Shown here: positions 1 to 13,245 of the stretch, one piece after another
Position numbering within the stretch: position 1 is the stretch's first letter
Layout of the letters: the number at the start of each line of letters is the position of its first letter
From: Pseudopithomyces maydicus
Lineage: Eukaryota > Ascomycota > Dothideomycetes > Pleosporales > Didymosphaeriaceae
Assembly (NCBI GenBank): GCA_026873275.1
Contig: JANTUC010000005.1
Location: 1,302,001 to 1,366,000 of the forward strand
Direction: 5' to 3'
DNA length: 64,000 nt
The notes under the pieces: model-generated
Database searches by the model: none
Told to the model about the DNA's origin: nothing
The model's input: the letters and a program-made list of their open reading frames with translations, nothing else
Made by a program: the position numbers and the translations under genes

Positions 1-2818
1 CCGGTACACTGGTGGCCCAACTCGAAGTGCCAAGCTGCGTCTCGAAATCAACAGGGGCACCAGCAGCGTGTAGCTGAGCCACTGCTTGCAGCACGCTCCT
101 TTCAGATGGAGTGTCTCGCTTCATCACGCTGAAAACCGCAGACTCATCAATCTCATGAGAAGCCAATGTTTCGGAGATTGAGTGCGCGACAATAGGATGC
201 GAAGAGACTTCCAGGAATAATCGGTGTCCATCCTCAATCGCCGCATTGATAGCCTGATCAAGGCGGACTGGCATGACCATGTTGCTGATCCAGTATTCGG
301 TATCACGGTCGGTTTCGGTTCGCGGGTCCGCATGTGAAGTCGAGTAGATCGGAATGGTTGCCGGACGAGGTGTGATCGCACCAACCAGAGCATCGTTCAG
401 TGGCGCTACCAATTTCTCAAGCATGGGAGAGTGGAATGCGATATCTGTCTTGACGCGAAAGGTCTTGACACCTCTCTTTGCCAATTGTCGAAGGTACTGC
501 TCAAGTGATGCCATCTCTCCACTAACGACGCACGATGATGGGGACGATGCGATGGCCGCCACGATATCAGTCCTACCCTTCAGTGCCGCTTTGACTTGGG
601 AAAATGAGAGGTTGACTAGGGCCATCCCACCATGACCTTCGCACTGCGTGTACAAACATGCCCTGCGGGACACCAAGAGCGCGCCTTCGCTAGGGGTGAG
701 ACACCCAGCAACGACTGCTGCAGCAATCTCGCCTGTTGAATGGCCCATGACAGCCTGAGGCTTGACTCCTTTGCTTCGGAGGACTTCTGCAAGACCGATT
801 TGCATCAGGTAGGTAAGCACTTGAACAGTACTAGCACTACCCAAGCAACCTTCTCGAAGCACGTGTATTGGGGAGAATCCTGCCTCACTCTCAACGAGAT
901 TGTTCAGAGTAGCCATCGTACGATAAAAGGTAGGGTTTTTGAGAAGTTCTTTCCCCATATTGGTCCATTGCGCACCATGGCCAGAGAAGACCCAAACCAC
1001 ATTCCTCTCGGTGAGTGACCCAAGTACACGGCTGCTATTAATCCACTGGCTTGAACCTCCGGCGGCAAAGAGTTGCAAAGCTTCGATAGCTTCGAGATGG
1101 CTCTCAACGACAAAAACTGCGCGATAATCCTGGGCTGCGCGACGTTGAGCAAGGGTGTTGGCGACGGCTCTTAGATTCACTTCCCGTCCTTCGCCCACCA
1201 GCCAGTTCGCGAGTTGAACAGCTTGGATGGGAAGCCTTTTCTCTTGGAATGAAGAAAGCACCAGTATGACTGGTTCTGTGGCCATGTCTTCCAGGCGCTT
1301 CTTTGCCATGTCTTGGACGTAACGATGCGAAGCTGGTCCTTGCTCAATAATAGCGTGAGCTACAGACCCACCATATCCATATGAACACACTGCGGCTCTA
1401 CGAATTTCCGAGTCTGCGGGCCATTTGGATGGTTCTTGAACGACGGACAGACCCGAATTCTCCCAGTCGATACGGGTGTTGAGCTTCTTCAAAAGCGTCT
1501 GAGGAGCCAGCTCGCCTTTGTTGACTGCCAGAACAGCTTTCACGAAGCCAATTGCGCCGGCAGCTGCCTCCAAGTGGCCTATGTTTGGTTTTATAGACCC
1601 GATGGCACACAGATTGTTGCTGCTCCTACCCTCGCCGTAGACACGCGAGATGGCACCGATTTCGGTTGGATCACCAAGCGATGTTGAAGTGGCGTGGGCC
1701 TCCACATAACCAATGGACAGCGGATCAAGACCCCCTGCTCGCATGAGGGCTTTCTCTGCTACCATTTCCTGAGCCCTAGCATTTGGTGCCATGATGCCGT
1801 TTGTCTTTCCATCTTGTGCCGTAGCTGTTCCTTTCAGCACAGCCATGATGTTGTCGTTGTCGGCAATGGCGCTTGAAAGCTTCTTGAGGACTACTATGGC
1901 ACCACCCTCGCCTCTGGCGTAGCCGTGGGCATCATCATCGAAAGACATGCAAAGTCCATCAGAGGCTAAAGCACCTGCCTTGTCGAGCATGTGTGTGAGA
2001 CCCGGTGCGCAAAGGACATTGACTCCACCACAGAGTGCAACTGTCGAATCGCCAGAAAGGATCGCTTGGGAGCCGAGATGTATAGCAATGAGGGAGGAGG
2101 CACATGCTGCATCAACTGTGTGATTGTTAGTATGGTGTGGATTCGTCATAGTCATGTCAGGATACCTACCTGCGGCACTAGGTCCCATAAGATCAAGATG
2201 ATACGAGATACGATTGGGTATACCATGATACGCTGTCCCAATCCCCGACCAGGCTTCAATATTCGGAAGGTCTTCCATGAGCAATCTCGAGTAGTCATCC
2301 GAGTCAACACCCATGTAAACAGCGGTATCAGACCCAGCCAGACGCTTTGGATCAATACCGGCGTTCTCTAGCGCCTCCCATGAAAGTTCAAGGGCAAGGC
2401 GCTGGTGAGGGTCCATGAGCTCAGCTTCCTTTGGAGAGATTCCGAAGAAACCTGCGTCAAAATCTTCGAGATTTTCGATGAAGTAGCCTTTCGAGGTGGT
2501 GTTCGCAATGATCGGGGCGTTTCGGGGGTCCCTTCGAATCCATGGCTCCCATCGTTTCTTGGGGACCTCGCCTGACGCGAACTTCTTTTCCATGAGAAAC
2601 TGCCATAATTTCTCAGGAGTGTCGTTACCGCCGGCTGCTCGACAAGACATGCCAACGATAGCGACATCATGGGCATGTTGCTAGAAGTATATCAGTGATG
2701 TTCAGATACCCTTTTGTGACAGACTTACTGTGGCAATGGGTGAGGATGCCCATTCCTGATTCTCGAAAGCCTCAGATACGCTGACAGGGGTAGGAGGTAA
2801 ATCAAATCCGCCATGCAT
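1..2818 (-). CDS. Partially reducing polyketide synthase, methylsalicylate-synthase type (N-terminal part, cut by window edge)
   Basis: This is the first ~905 residues of an iterative type I polyketide synthase; the rest lies beyond base 1. Exons are 2818-2729, 2680-2170 and 2115-1, with introns of 48 and 54 nt. I chose the ATG at 2818 because its 30-codon exon joins in phase to the ketosynthase start. The ketosynthase covers about residues 36-460: DAACASS holds the active cysteine (C205), with the EAHATS and NIGHLEA histidines. A linker and an acyltransferase follow, with GHSTGE carrying the catalytic serine (S660). The KS stretch DGKTNGIMAPN and the overall layout match fungal 6-methylsalicylic acid/mellein-type synthases, which normally continue with DH, KR and ACP domains. 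Product chemistry cannot be read without the missing part. No tailoring gene is adjacent on the visible side. Confidence 0.9.
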
Positions 2819-5660
2819 GGTCTGAGGCATGATTGGAAGCAGGAAGAGACATTACCGACCAGAGGGTATGTCCCTTCGATGATGGTGATGAATGCACGGT
2901 ACTGCGAGGTGTCTTATGTGCATTGCAGAATCGTGGCTGGGAATTGTTTCTTTCTGGATTGGTATCGTTGTTCTTGCAAGAAATGCACCAACAGAAGAAA
3001 AACCCCACCAACAACAGATATACCCATGTGAGCTTCCATTTCAGTCCATGTGCCGGCGCCCACCGGACGCCACTATCATTTCTCGATATGGGTAGGTGCA
3101 TGGATCTCCTCCCGGACCGTAGTCGACATTGGCGTATAAGCTAATGCAGGGCGAGTGATTCAATTACATGTCACAGAGGCGGAATGTTGGTCGTCTGTGT
3201 TGCTTTAGGTCAGTATGGGCTTTGGTTGAAGCTGAAAGCTGAAGGCCGCTCCTGCTTTCAAGCTGAGGCCGGCATTCAAGCTTTGAGAAAAAGAAACTGG
3301 ATAAAAATAGGGCGGGTCAACATATAGTTCAGACCCTGTGAAAACAGCTAGTTGGACTTCTCAAGGCTGTTGTGTTGGGCTGGGGCCATAGCATCATCTT
3401 GACACATGCTAAGCGAAGCCTGGGTATCACAACCCACATGGTGGATGTCCTCGTGCAACCATGTGGACCCTACTCTAATCCGAGCTCAGGCACGGATGGG
3501 CACCGTGGCGCCCTTTGTTGTTGTGTGACTTGAAGAAACGGCCCGCGATCAATTTGTGGGCAAACTACGCCAGATGGTGCAATTAGGACAGTTTCAGGGT
3601 TCGAGAGATTGTTGTGAGCGAGGAGACACGGTGCATTGTTCAGCCTCATTCCAACAAAGGTACAGTGGGTTAGAAAGAGTGGTAAGGCCGATTGCCGAAG
3701 ACGTTGGACCAGGTTGTTGGAAGCCGTATCTGCGACCCGGCTGAACAGGATCGACTCGCAGCCGAAAGGGCTTTCACGGGCCGTGTAGCGAATTACTTTT
3801 TGTCCCTATGGTCCGGAGAAGCGCGGCAGCAAGATGATACCAGTGAAGGGTATGCGAATACGTGGGAAAGGGCGATTAGATGCGTACGACTAGTGTGTGA
3901 TTGGAGCGCGGAAGCGGCTAGGTAGCTTATTCCCACGTATCTGTGGTGTAGACGGGTGTTGTAACCAGGCCGAGTCATTCCTTGGAGGTCATAGCTGGAC
4001 GGGGAATTCGTGGGGGGATTCCACCTCTTGGCGATTAGGTCATGATTGGTCGGGCGTCTGCAAAGAACCTTGTTCCTTCCTGCTGTGTGACCATGCCAAA
4101 CGTCGATTGCGAAGGTACCAGGCTGATGTGCAGATGACTTCCGGGAGCTTCCCGGTAGATCCATTAATTTTCCTATGGAACGGATGATTTGATGAGGTCA
4201 ATCGTAATGGAACCTAGACACCCTGAACAGGGAGTGATGAGGTCGCAGAAGCGGCCGGCGGTGAACATGCACGTCAGCCCGGCGTTGAGCGTTGAGCATC
4301 AAACGTTAAGCATCGAACTTCAAGCAGGGCAGGTTACATTCCAATACCATTATCCATTGCCAGACTTGGAGCCTAATGCTGCAATGAATCCGTGTGCTAA
4401 AAGAACAAAGTCTTTGAAGATTGTTCGCAAAGTCGGGCGTGCAACAGTCCAGAGGGTGTCCGAGAGACCTCGGAGGTGATCTTCAACGCCTTCTTGGCCG
4501 ATGGATTCGATTACACAATTTTCATCGCCGTGGTAATAGTGGCATGGCGGAGTTGCCAACGCTAGTCGTGTGTTGAGCACGGCCAAAGTTAATACATAGG
4601 GGACGCAAATCAAGCTGAGGATGTCGCTCCGTGTGTCCACACTCCGACATCGAATCAACGACGGCGCACAATGGTCGTCTTCGAATTATGCCCGGAGTGC
4701 CTAGTGCAGTAGTGTCATGTGTCCTGGATGTTTCCATGATGGTGTTGATCCAGGGCCCGTGTACCCTGGCACAAAAGGGACTATGCTTTGACACTTGGGC
4801 ACCGACGCCTCTGGAGATCTTTGCGCCCCATCCTGAACATCTTTCCCTTCTGGATTGCCTATAAACAACTAATCGTCTTGAAGGTGTAGGTTTGATGTTG
4901 CTTCTCCTCTGTGGCTGATGTCACAAGAGCGAGACGATTCCCAATGTAGTAGCATAAGGCTAATCTAGAGCTCGCCGAACGCGCAACACCATGTCGCGCA
5001 TCTCCGTTTTGCGCGTGCGTAAATCCAATCAGGGTGAGCATTTGTCATGGTACGATTTTCCGTAGTATCGTTGGCTGTTGTGGCGTGTACCATTTCGGTG
5101 CGGAGAAGGATCCCACTAGTTGCTGACCGGGAGCCCAACGAGGGATCGGATAGCGCCCACGACGCGTTGTGAAAGAGGAAGCTTCGGTCCATATAGCTTG
5201 CATCAATTTCTCCCATTGGAAGTAATTTGCCGTCAGACCCACATTGAGAGACGAAGCTGTGAGGCGGGAGGTACACACCGATCACATATCCATAGGAACA
5301 GTGGCTTACAAACAACCAGGCGCATGCTTCAGTCACATTTCAAGAATAAAGTTTGAATGATGATAATACTTTTTGAGCACTTTGCTGTTCGGGGCAAAGA
5401 AGAGGATGGGCATCATTCTAGGAACTTTGGGCAAGAACGCGCACAGGCCGTCTCGCGTCATCACATGACATTCTGACAGCCCTGGGGCCCTGGAGCCAGC
5501 CCCTGCCCTGAAGCCTAATGGGGAAATGTTCTTTGAAGCTGCTAAACAGTCCATCACGATGCGTACGAGAACACGATTTTGGATTGATCATTTGATTCAA
5601 GACTACGTTATGACTCTCACGAGTCCGTCATAAGACCGAGGTACCGAAAAAGCAATGCGC
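2819..5660. other. Intergenic, no supported gene
   Basis: About 2.8 kb between the polyketide synthase start and the carboxypeptidase stop. Only short, overlapping ORFs with no recognisable domain occur on both strands. The first ~700 bases should hold the polyketide synthase promoter. An imperfect direct repeat of the AAGCTGA(A/G)GGCC type lies near 3230-3285. Confidence 0.6.
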
Positions 5661-7856
5661 CTATAGCAGCATCGTAAGGCCTCCCAGGCCCATAGCCAGT
5701 ACGGCAAAACCAATAGTCCTCGTCTCTGGGCCGAGTGCTCGGCCAGCAGCGGCTCCAGGAAAGTCGGTCGGCACCGCACCACCTGTCGGGGTGGGCCTAC
5801 CCGTTCCGATCGTCCCATTGCCTGTTCCGTTAGCCAGGTCTGGGAACATATAGCTGGTGTTCGCATCCACGACAATCCAGTTCCGCACCAATGCGGTTCC
5901 ATCTTCGACAGTCGCCCATTGATCCGCTGTGCACTGATCCTTGTCCAAGACGTAGCACTGGCTACCGGGTAGTTGGATTGGTTCGTTGGTGATGTTGAAG
6001 ACATTCTCGGGCCCTTTGGTGGCGTAGTCAGGCGTGTCTGCGGTCGATATCTCACCGGTCGCAATGTCGTAGTTGAAGAGCGCACGGGTGAAGATCTTGT
6101 AGGCAGTCTCCGGCTGGTAAGCCGGGACCTCGTGGCCGGCTTGGTAGACACGGGTGAAAGAGAGGTTACCGTATTGGCGAACTTGGCCACCGATGTACGA
6201 CTCGTTGACTTGAACTGGCGCGTAGCCTGCGGCGTGGAAGTTGTCCGTTTCGGTATAGTTGATAGCGAGGGAGAGGAGCTCGCCGCCATACCAGTTGCAG
6301 GCGTAATCGCGATCTCCGTAGACAAGAGTGACCTTGATACCTTCTTCCAAGAGGTAAGCGAGATCTTCCTTCCAGCCTGGGCGAGGGTAGTCTCCAATGG
6401 CGCGGAATGCCCTCGACACAGCACTGTTGGATTGTGTCCAGTTGAGTGGGACACCAAGCTCCTGTTGCACCCAAGGTTGGTTCAGGAACCCTGCGTACCA
6501 CGGAGGCGGGAAGCTTGCTGCAGCTGGGGCTGAGATATCGTAGTAGTTGACATCGCTGTCAAAGTAAGGGTCGCGGATCTCTTCAGTGCAGAAAGTCTCA
6601 GCTGCTTGGCATACGGCATTAACTGAAGAGTTGAAGCCCTGGTTCGTCGGGTCGTAAGCAAGACTGAGGTTTCTACACTCTTCAATCTGTGCGAGACAAC
6701 CGTCCTCCCCGTACAAGGCCTCTAGCACTCCTTCATGTCGAGAGTCGTTGTATGCTTGAAGGCCATAAGTGTTGTTCCACGCCATCATAGGGTACCCAGG
6801 CCACTGGACAAGTCGATCGACACAACCATTGATGATGAAAAGAGTATCGAGATGCAGTATATGTGTCTCACCGGCCTCGGTGAATGTGCCGTTCTCGATC
6901 CTCTCATTTTGCTCCTGAAAATACGCTGCGAATGCAGGTCCATACCGACCTCCGTAAGATTCCGTGGCAATGGAAATACGGTTGTCGTTCGGTGCGTATC
7001 CTGGGAACTCCTGGAACCATACCTGGGCAAAGTTCCAAAGAGCCCGTGCTGAGTTCTCTGTACCTTGAGTGGTGAAGTTGGAGTTCTGGCTAGGGTAGGT
7101 GCCGACGTAGAACGTGTTGTTCTGCTCCGGTACGCCGTCTGAAAAATCGGCGATTTCTACACCCTCAGAGCCCGTGAAGGAGGAAACGGTAACATTAATG
7201 AGGTCATCGTAAGATAGACCTACTTGAACTGGCTGGTCAAGATAAAGCATGTTGACTGCGACGCGTTAGATTCTAGTTGCAGGATAAAAAAAGAATATTA
7301 CCCTCGTTGTTCCACGACCATTCGTTGAGACGAGTGGAATTGGAATCTTCGTTCACCCAGCAGGGTCCATGTTCTCGAAGCAAACCGAGCATAGAGCTGC
7401 TTCCTGGGCCTCCGTTCATCCATATTGACAGTGGGGCATTTTCGGGGTCTTTGCGAGACTCGAAGAACCAGAAGAACGTGTTAATCTCGTAAGTTTGGTT
7501 TCTCACGCCAAGCTCATCGAGTGCACCTGCGGGCAGATGGATGTAACCAGAGTAGCTCTTCACGCCTGAAAATGGCCACACAAGTAAGTCTATGCTTGAT
7601 TGTGTAAAGATTTTCTTATTTAGTAATTCACATACCCTCGGTTGTCTCGCAAACATCGTTCTTCGTTGAGATTTAGTACAGCGATTATATAGAGATGTAG
7701 GCGTTTTCTCACCTCTTTGTACGAAATCCTCGCACCCTCTTCCACCTGCGATTGAAGCACTGTGACACCGCTTGGCGTAGGAGGGAATTGTGCCAGCGTC
7801 ACACCACTCAGAGCACTGAGAGCTCCAACCAGAGCGAACTTCGACGGCCCCATCAT
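5661..7856 (-). CDS. Secreted serine carboxypeptidase (peptidase family S10), probably GPI-anchored
   Basis: A serine carboxypeptidase of 675 residues that removes C-terminal amino acids from peptides at the cell surface or outside the cell. Four exons (7856-7713, 7660-7636, 7565-7302, 7255-5661) join with GT-AG introns of 52, 70 and 46 nt; the second exon is only 25 nt. The N-terminus is a signal peptide ending near LA|QFPP. Family marks are WMNGGPGSSS (oxyanion region), ATESYGG with the nucleophile (S244), YGDRDYACNW with the catalytic Asp, and AGHEVPAYQP with the catalytic His. Many N-glycosylation sequons are present. The C-terminus has a Gly/Pro/Thr-rich linker followed by a hydrophobic tail (FAVLAMGLGGLTMLL), which suggests GPI attachment. 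It is not obviously part of the polyketide cluster. Confidence 0.93.
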
Positions 7857-9612
7857 GACAGGCACTCAACTACACGATTTTACACGTCCAAAGGTTGGAG
7901 TACTTGCACCTACAACTGGGTGCATCGTCTTCTTATACGCTCCCATTGCTGGGCGCCAATAATAATCACTTCACAGGTACGCCGTACAGGTACCTGTCAT
8001 ACATGGCGGTATCGTGCTTGAGCCGTTATCCAGCTTCCTAGTTCGAGTGTAGCGCCCTGCAGTTTACGGCCGGGTATGGCAGTTGGCCATGAAATGACGT
8101 GTTGGAGCTCCATCGCTTCAGATACCAGCCACCCCAGGCGGGGAAGCCAAGGAAGCCAAGAACGTCGGCGTTCTCAAGAACTCGGAAGCTTTTAGCCGCA
8201 AGCGAATTCTCGGTGCTTGAACATATTATCCCGCGCGCAGTAGGTGATGGGAAAGCTCGGAGAAACGATGGAGAGAGCAAGATAGCTCTGAGCTGATTTT
8301 TGTGTCTCGATAGCCAGGTGGTGCGCCCGTCGCAACTATCACGTTCTGTTGTCACTTTACCTTCTTTGGCTCGGTTCTGCCAATAAAGTGCCAAAGCCAT
8401 TCAAAGCAGCAAGTAAGTTTCAACATATGTACGACCGGATTTTCAATTTTCTCTTTGCAATAGCGTTGAGTTCAATACTTCATCAAGTATTTGTGTAAAA
8501 GTTAGCTACCTCCGTGAGCAAGTCGCAGCCGAATGTTTTATAGACACACGTTGACGGCCAAGGCTGACACACCACCGCAACTGAGTGACTAATACTTCAG
8601 TTCCACGTGACTTACGAATGTGGTTATGCGAATGCACGAGTATATGTAAGACCATTCTGACAAGTTTTGAACACAATTACGGGATCTTGTGTTATATATC
8701 GAAATCAATGCTAGTCACTTAGTACCTGGCAATCATCGTAATTCCAGGCAGACCTGAGAGATTGATTTTTTTTTGTTTATTTTTACGCTCATGAGAAGCG
8801 CTAGACTGAACGACGTATCCGGGTTAGACCGGCTTTGTTTGGGCAACACGTACAGAAATTTGAAACTCGCTTTGCACAATCTATTCGTTCTCCGAACATC
8901 ATAATTTATGGGTGTTGTAATAACTATGTGCTAAAAGGGCTGTACCACTGACTGTTTCTACCTCGCTGTCAGCGCACGGTCGTAAGCCACAATCGCAAGA
9001 TAAATACAAATACATACAACCGACCATGTCAGCCTAACGTTTTGGCATCCACAAACTACAATAGTAAGCCAGACTACTACCTAGTCTTGAAGGTTTTGCG
9101 AAATCGGCTCAGCATGCGAAATCGCAACAGATTCTGAATTGGGGCTCTTTTCTGCACGTCATGTTAGTCTTCCTCCTTCGGCAGCGCACGCCTAGCACCG
9201 TCACGTTTGCATCGTGAACCCCCTTTTCAGCTCGTCCACGCAAATATCCATGGATTTTGGTCTTAGAAACAATTCGAAATTTGATATCCTGCTACTAAAT
9301 AGAGCCCATAGAGTACGATGCATGTGTTTGTACAGAGTATATGGTGTAAACATACGGGTTGTAAGCACAGTCCGTTCCTAGAATGATACAATCTTCATGA
9401 AAACAATGTTGTTAGCCATGTAAGCTGACCCTGAGCACAGCCTAGTACTAGTAGTATTTGTCAATGGCGCATACAAGTTCATCATATAAATGCACCGATT
9501 TCTTTGTACTGATACAACTATCCAGAGGACTTTGCAGAGCTCACTTACACTACTGATTGCTACAACTAACTTCCGTACATCTTTTCGGTCTCTCCAAATA
9601 TCAGCATCAGTA
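7857..9612. other. Divergent intergenic region, no supported gene
   Basis: About 1.75 kb of moderately AT-rich DNA between two divergently transcribed genes (carboxypeptidase and hydrolase). It must hold both promoters. I see no ORF with a recognisable domain and no clear repeat. Confidence 0.6.
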
Positions 9613-10949
9613 ATGGTTTCTAAACATCTCCTGCTGGCTGCCATGGCCCTTTCGCGCACTCTTTGCGCACCCTTGAATTCAAGCTTCTCCGATTCTATTT
9701 CGTCGATAGCGGACTGTTTCGACTACCAGATTCCTGTTACCACAGAGACTGAGGCTTTTATCTGGGGATTGCCTGAATTCTCCACCAACTACGATGTATC
9801 GAGCTTTTACGCATCATTGATTCGACGTACCAATGGCCCAGATATCATTCCCTTTGAGCCATACTCGGGACGTAAAAACGTCACGGGTCACTACACGATC
9901 GGCGCAACCTTCTGTTCACCTAAGCACTCTAGCTCGCACGACAAAACGGTTCTTCTTGCTACGCCTGGCCTCGGTTTCGATAGAAGGTAACCCTTTTATG
10001 AACTCACAAGCATTCGGACTGCTATCTGACTAGCCTTTAGGTACTGGATCCCAAACATGTACGAGTCTGAGTACAGCTTCGCCAAGTATGCTGTTAACAG
10101 GGGTTATTCGGTCTTCCTCTACGATAGACTTGGAACTGGTTCATCTACAAAGTATACCACTACCCCCATCAAAAAATTGATATCGATATTAACGCATAGT
10201 GCAGAGTCTCAGGATATGCCGACCCGCAATTCTCAACTCACCTTGCTATACTCACCTCATTGACCAACAGCCTCCGCTCCGGCGAGTATACTGGAACAAT
10301 TGGCAAGCCATCCAAGATCGTCCACGTGGGTCATTCATTCGGTTCCATCCTCACGCACGGTCTTATCACACAAAGTCCATCTATATCCGACGGCGTTGTG
10401 CTCACTGGCTTCGCATTCAATGCCACTGATTTTCCCGCTTTCTTCGAAGCGGTTCGTCTGAATATCGCCAACAACGTAGCGCCTGAGAAGTGGAAAGGCT
10501 TAGACTCAGGATATCTAGCTTTTGCAGACATTGAAGGGCTTGCAGCTGGGTTCTTCAATCCTGCATCTTTCGACGGTGATGCCTTGTGGTACGCAGACTA
10601 CATTGCCCAGCCACCAGCTGCCATTGAGTTTACGCCGCCAGCGGAGGGATCAGTGGGCTACACCAATTTCTCAGGTCCGGTAAGTGATCCTTAAATCGTC
10701 GAAGAGCATTGAACAATAGCTAATTATTTTTGGAAACAGTTCATGCTTATTTCGGGAGAGCTCGACATGGGTAACTGTGCTGGCAACTGCAACGGTATCC
10801 TAGAGCATGCAACGCGCGAAATCTTTAACAAGACAAAGCCCTTCTTGACAGCTGTTCATCCAAATGCGGGACACGGGTTCAACTTTAATCCTAATGCTAC
10901 CGGTGCCTATGGGGCGATTACAGACTTTCTTATAGAGAGTGGGCTCTGA
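9613..10949 (+). CDS. Secreted alpha/beta hydrolase
   Basis: A 389-residue alpha/beta-hydrolase-fold protein from four exons: 9613-9986, 10041-10151, 10205-10679 and 10740-10949. The introns (54, 53 and 60 nt) keep phase throughout. The ATG at 9613 was preferred to an upstream in-frame one at 9490 because it starts directly with a signal peptide (MVSKHLLLAAMALSRTLCA). GHSFGS carries the likely nucleophile serine, GELDMGNC the acid, and NAGHGFN the histidine, in the usual order. YDRLGTGSS precedes the nucleophile as in related fungal hydrolases. Several NxS/T sequons fit secretion. The substrate is unknown: an esterase or lipase role is family-level inference. Confidence 0.85.
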
Positions 10950-11508
10950 GTTTTCAGGTGACTGATACGATCTATCGTGATCAGATCGAATTACCGTCCC
11001 ACAAGCTTTTCAGTGGCTATAACTGAGCTAAGAGAATGTTTAAGAGTATTATTATATTATGGCCGTTGTTTAGCTAATTGGGTATTTGTGGAATTAAGCG
11101 GGGAGAATTTTGTATTGGTATTTCGCGTTTGGATCAGCAGGGTATTAACAGGTAGGCTTTTAGAGGCCAACACCAGAAGTTGTATGCCGGTCATTTATTA
11201 AATACACTAGGCTGCCAGATTTTAGTATATTCTCGAAATTTTGCTCCATTAATTATACGCATTACGATTCCGTTCTGATGTGGCTATGCGCACCCGCCTC
11301 TGACGTCACCACTTGACAGTGGGAAGGCATACACCAAATTTATGCATTTATCATGAATGTCTGTCCCAATTCCTATAGTTTGCTGAATAGACAGGTATAA
11401 TTGACCTCACTAGGCTTCGACCATATATATTAGAAATGGGACAAGCAGACATAGATAGATGGAATAGATGATGTTGATATATACATATACAATTAATACC
11501 TATTAAAA
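10950..11508. other. Convergent 3' intergenic region
   Basis: AT-rich spacer between the converging hydrolase and CoA-transferase genes. It probably holds both 3' ends; no gene is seen. Confidence 0.6.
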
Positions 11509-13245
11509 TTACAACCAGGTCAAAGTACTAGGCTTTTCCGCTCCGTAGGGCAAACTCGATGACTTCCATCCGTTTGAAACGCCGTCAATCTGCGCTATGG
11601 GTTTAAGGATGGAAAGTTTTCTCCCATCAAACGCGCTGTTCTCAAACGACTGGAACCAGCCGCTCTTCTCGTCGAGGTACTCTCCAAAGACCTTCTTCCA
11701 TCCCTTCCACACTGTGACAATAAGATCAAGGACGTGGTGAGAACCACGCATGCTCTGCCATTGGAATCTCTCCTGGCACTCCTTCACGATCTCGACTGGA
11801 TATAGGCCGACATCTTCTCGCAGAGCATATGCATTGACACCGGTTAATGAAGAATGAACGGAGTAGCTTCCACCCTTTGTCGCACGGTCACGCAGGGCAA
11901 TAAGTGTACCCAATGCGCCTAATACACCAGTCGACATATCAGAAACGGGAAGACTGGGCAGAACAGCCTCGTTCGCGGGGAGGTTCTGTGTAATCTCTAG
12001 GGCCTTTCCTGTTACGTAGGCTGAGCCAGCGGCCGCATCGGCAATCTGCTGCCAGCCGGGGCGTTCGCGATAATATCCTTCGCGACCATAGCAGTTCTCA
12101 GAAACATAGACGATGCCCTTTCCACGCTTTCCGGCCATCTCGAGCATCTCCTCTAGGCCAAGACCGAACTTCTTCATCTTGCCGAATCGGAAGCCTTGGA
12201 CGAAGACATCTGCATCGTCTAATAATGACTGCAAGTAGGCTCGCTCATCGGGCTTTCGGAGGTCTACTGTGCTCGTGCGCTTTCCAGCGTTGAGTGTGAG
12301 CTGCAAGATGTTGATGTCGCGGAGGTGGGGAGGGTTTAGTCGTATCACATCCGCACCCAAGGATGTCAGAATAGTTCCAATCTGTGGTCCGGCAATGACA
12401 CGAGTAAGCTCAACCACCTTCACGCCAGCCAATGGTCGGAGATCATCAGCTTTAAGTGGAGGGAAGGCGACCGGTCCAGTAGGGACAGCATGAGTCTGCT
12501 GCTCTACATCGACGAGTGGGTTGTTTGCTAGCGACTTTCCCATCGCACTCTCGACCCATTGCTTCGGTGTGAAGCAGACTGATCCGCAAAGACCCAACAT
12601 CAGGTTGTTCATCTCGAGTTCGGCGGGAAGGAATTTTTGTGTGTGCTCCGCAATCAAAGCAGCAGCCTCTTCGTTGGACGCTACCTTGGTATCCGGGTCG
12701 AGGCCAATAGATCGTAGGACTGGTATCGCATCTAAGGATCCATGAAGACTGTACCAAACTTCCGGGTCTTTGGTGGGATACAAGCCAGTAGCACGGTACT
12801 TAAGTGGAGTATCGACCCAGCCTTGCTCCCAATTGGGAATGACGTTCTTGAGGTCACCCTTTCCAGCTAAAGACAAGACGTCTTCACCATTCAGGTACGC
12901 CGTCGCAATGGATCCGAACCAGAAGCCTGCATGTGTAGTGTTGACTGTGATCTTGCGGTTCTTGTCTTCTGCGCCACGGATAGTAAGGATCTCGTCCGCT
13001 ACAAGACCGCACATGGCATGCAGAGCAGCTGCGACGGATGTCGCTTTTATGGGACCAGGAATGACAGGAAACTCCTCTCCTGTAAATTGAACTTTCGATA
13101 GAAGTGCCTCATCCTTGGTGAAAGTAGGTGTTTGTGAAGCGAGAAGCCGGAATATCCGGGCGGTGTCTTCAGGTACTGGTGTGAATGTTTTATCGGTATA
13201 TGTCCCAGGACCGTAAACGTCTGGTGTACGATCTGAAGAAGACAT
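11509..13245 (-). CDS. Family III CoA-transferase (CaiB/BaiF type), double-length
   Basis: An intronless 578-residue family III CoA-transferase, which moves CoA between carboxylic acids. The C-terminal half (from about residue 260) has the clear fold start LAGVKVVELTRVIAGPQIG, then NAGKRTSTVDLRKP and LPVSDMSTG, whose Asp (D436) aligns with the catalytic Asp of formyl-CoA transferase. The N-terminal ~250 residues look like a second, degenerate copy of the family, so the polypeptide resembles a fused pair. It is divergent from the dehydrogenase/propeller fusion at 13987 across a 741-base shared promoter. By inference it would make the CoA ester of a hydroxy or oxo acid handled by that enzyme. 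The exact substrate is unknown. Confidence 0.88.
   Translation of the reverse strand: MSSSDRTPDVYGPGTYTDKTFTPVPEDTARIFRLLASQTPTFTKDEALLSKVQFTGEEFPVIPGPIKATSVAAALHAMCGLVADEILTIRGAEDKNRKITVNTTHAGFWFGSIATAYLNGEDVLSLAGKGDLKNVIPNWEQGWVDTPLKYRATGLYPTKDPEVWYSLHGSLDAIPVLRSIGLDPDTKVASNEEAAALIAEHTQKFLPAELEMNNLMLGLCGSVCFTPKQWVESAMGKSLANNPLVDVEQQTHAVPTGPVAFPPLKADDLRPLAGVKVVELTRVIAGPQIGTILTSLGADVIRLNPPHLRDINILQLTLNAGKRTSTVDLRKPDERAYLQSLLDDADVFVQGFRFGKMKKFGLGLEEMLEMAGKRGKGIVYVSENCYGREGYYRERPGWQQIADAAAGSAYVTGKALEITQNLPANEAVLPSLPVSDMSTGVLGALGTLIALRDRATKGGSYSVHSSLTGVNAYALREDVGLYPVEIVKECQERFQWQSMRGSHHVLDLIVTVWKGWKKVFGEYLDEKSGWFQSFENSAFDGRKLSILKPIAQIDGVSNGWKSSSLPYGAEKPSTLTWL

Noticed and set aside
3556..4187. 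Overlapping plus-strand ORFs between the polyketide synthase and the carboxypeptidase
   Set aside because: Short, no domain, and no consistent frame across plausible splice sites.
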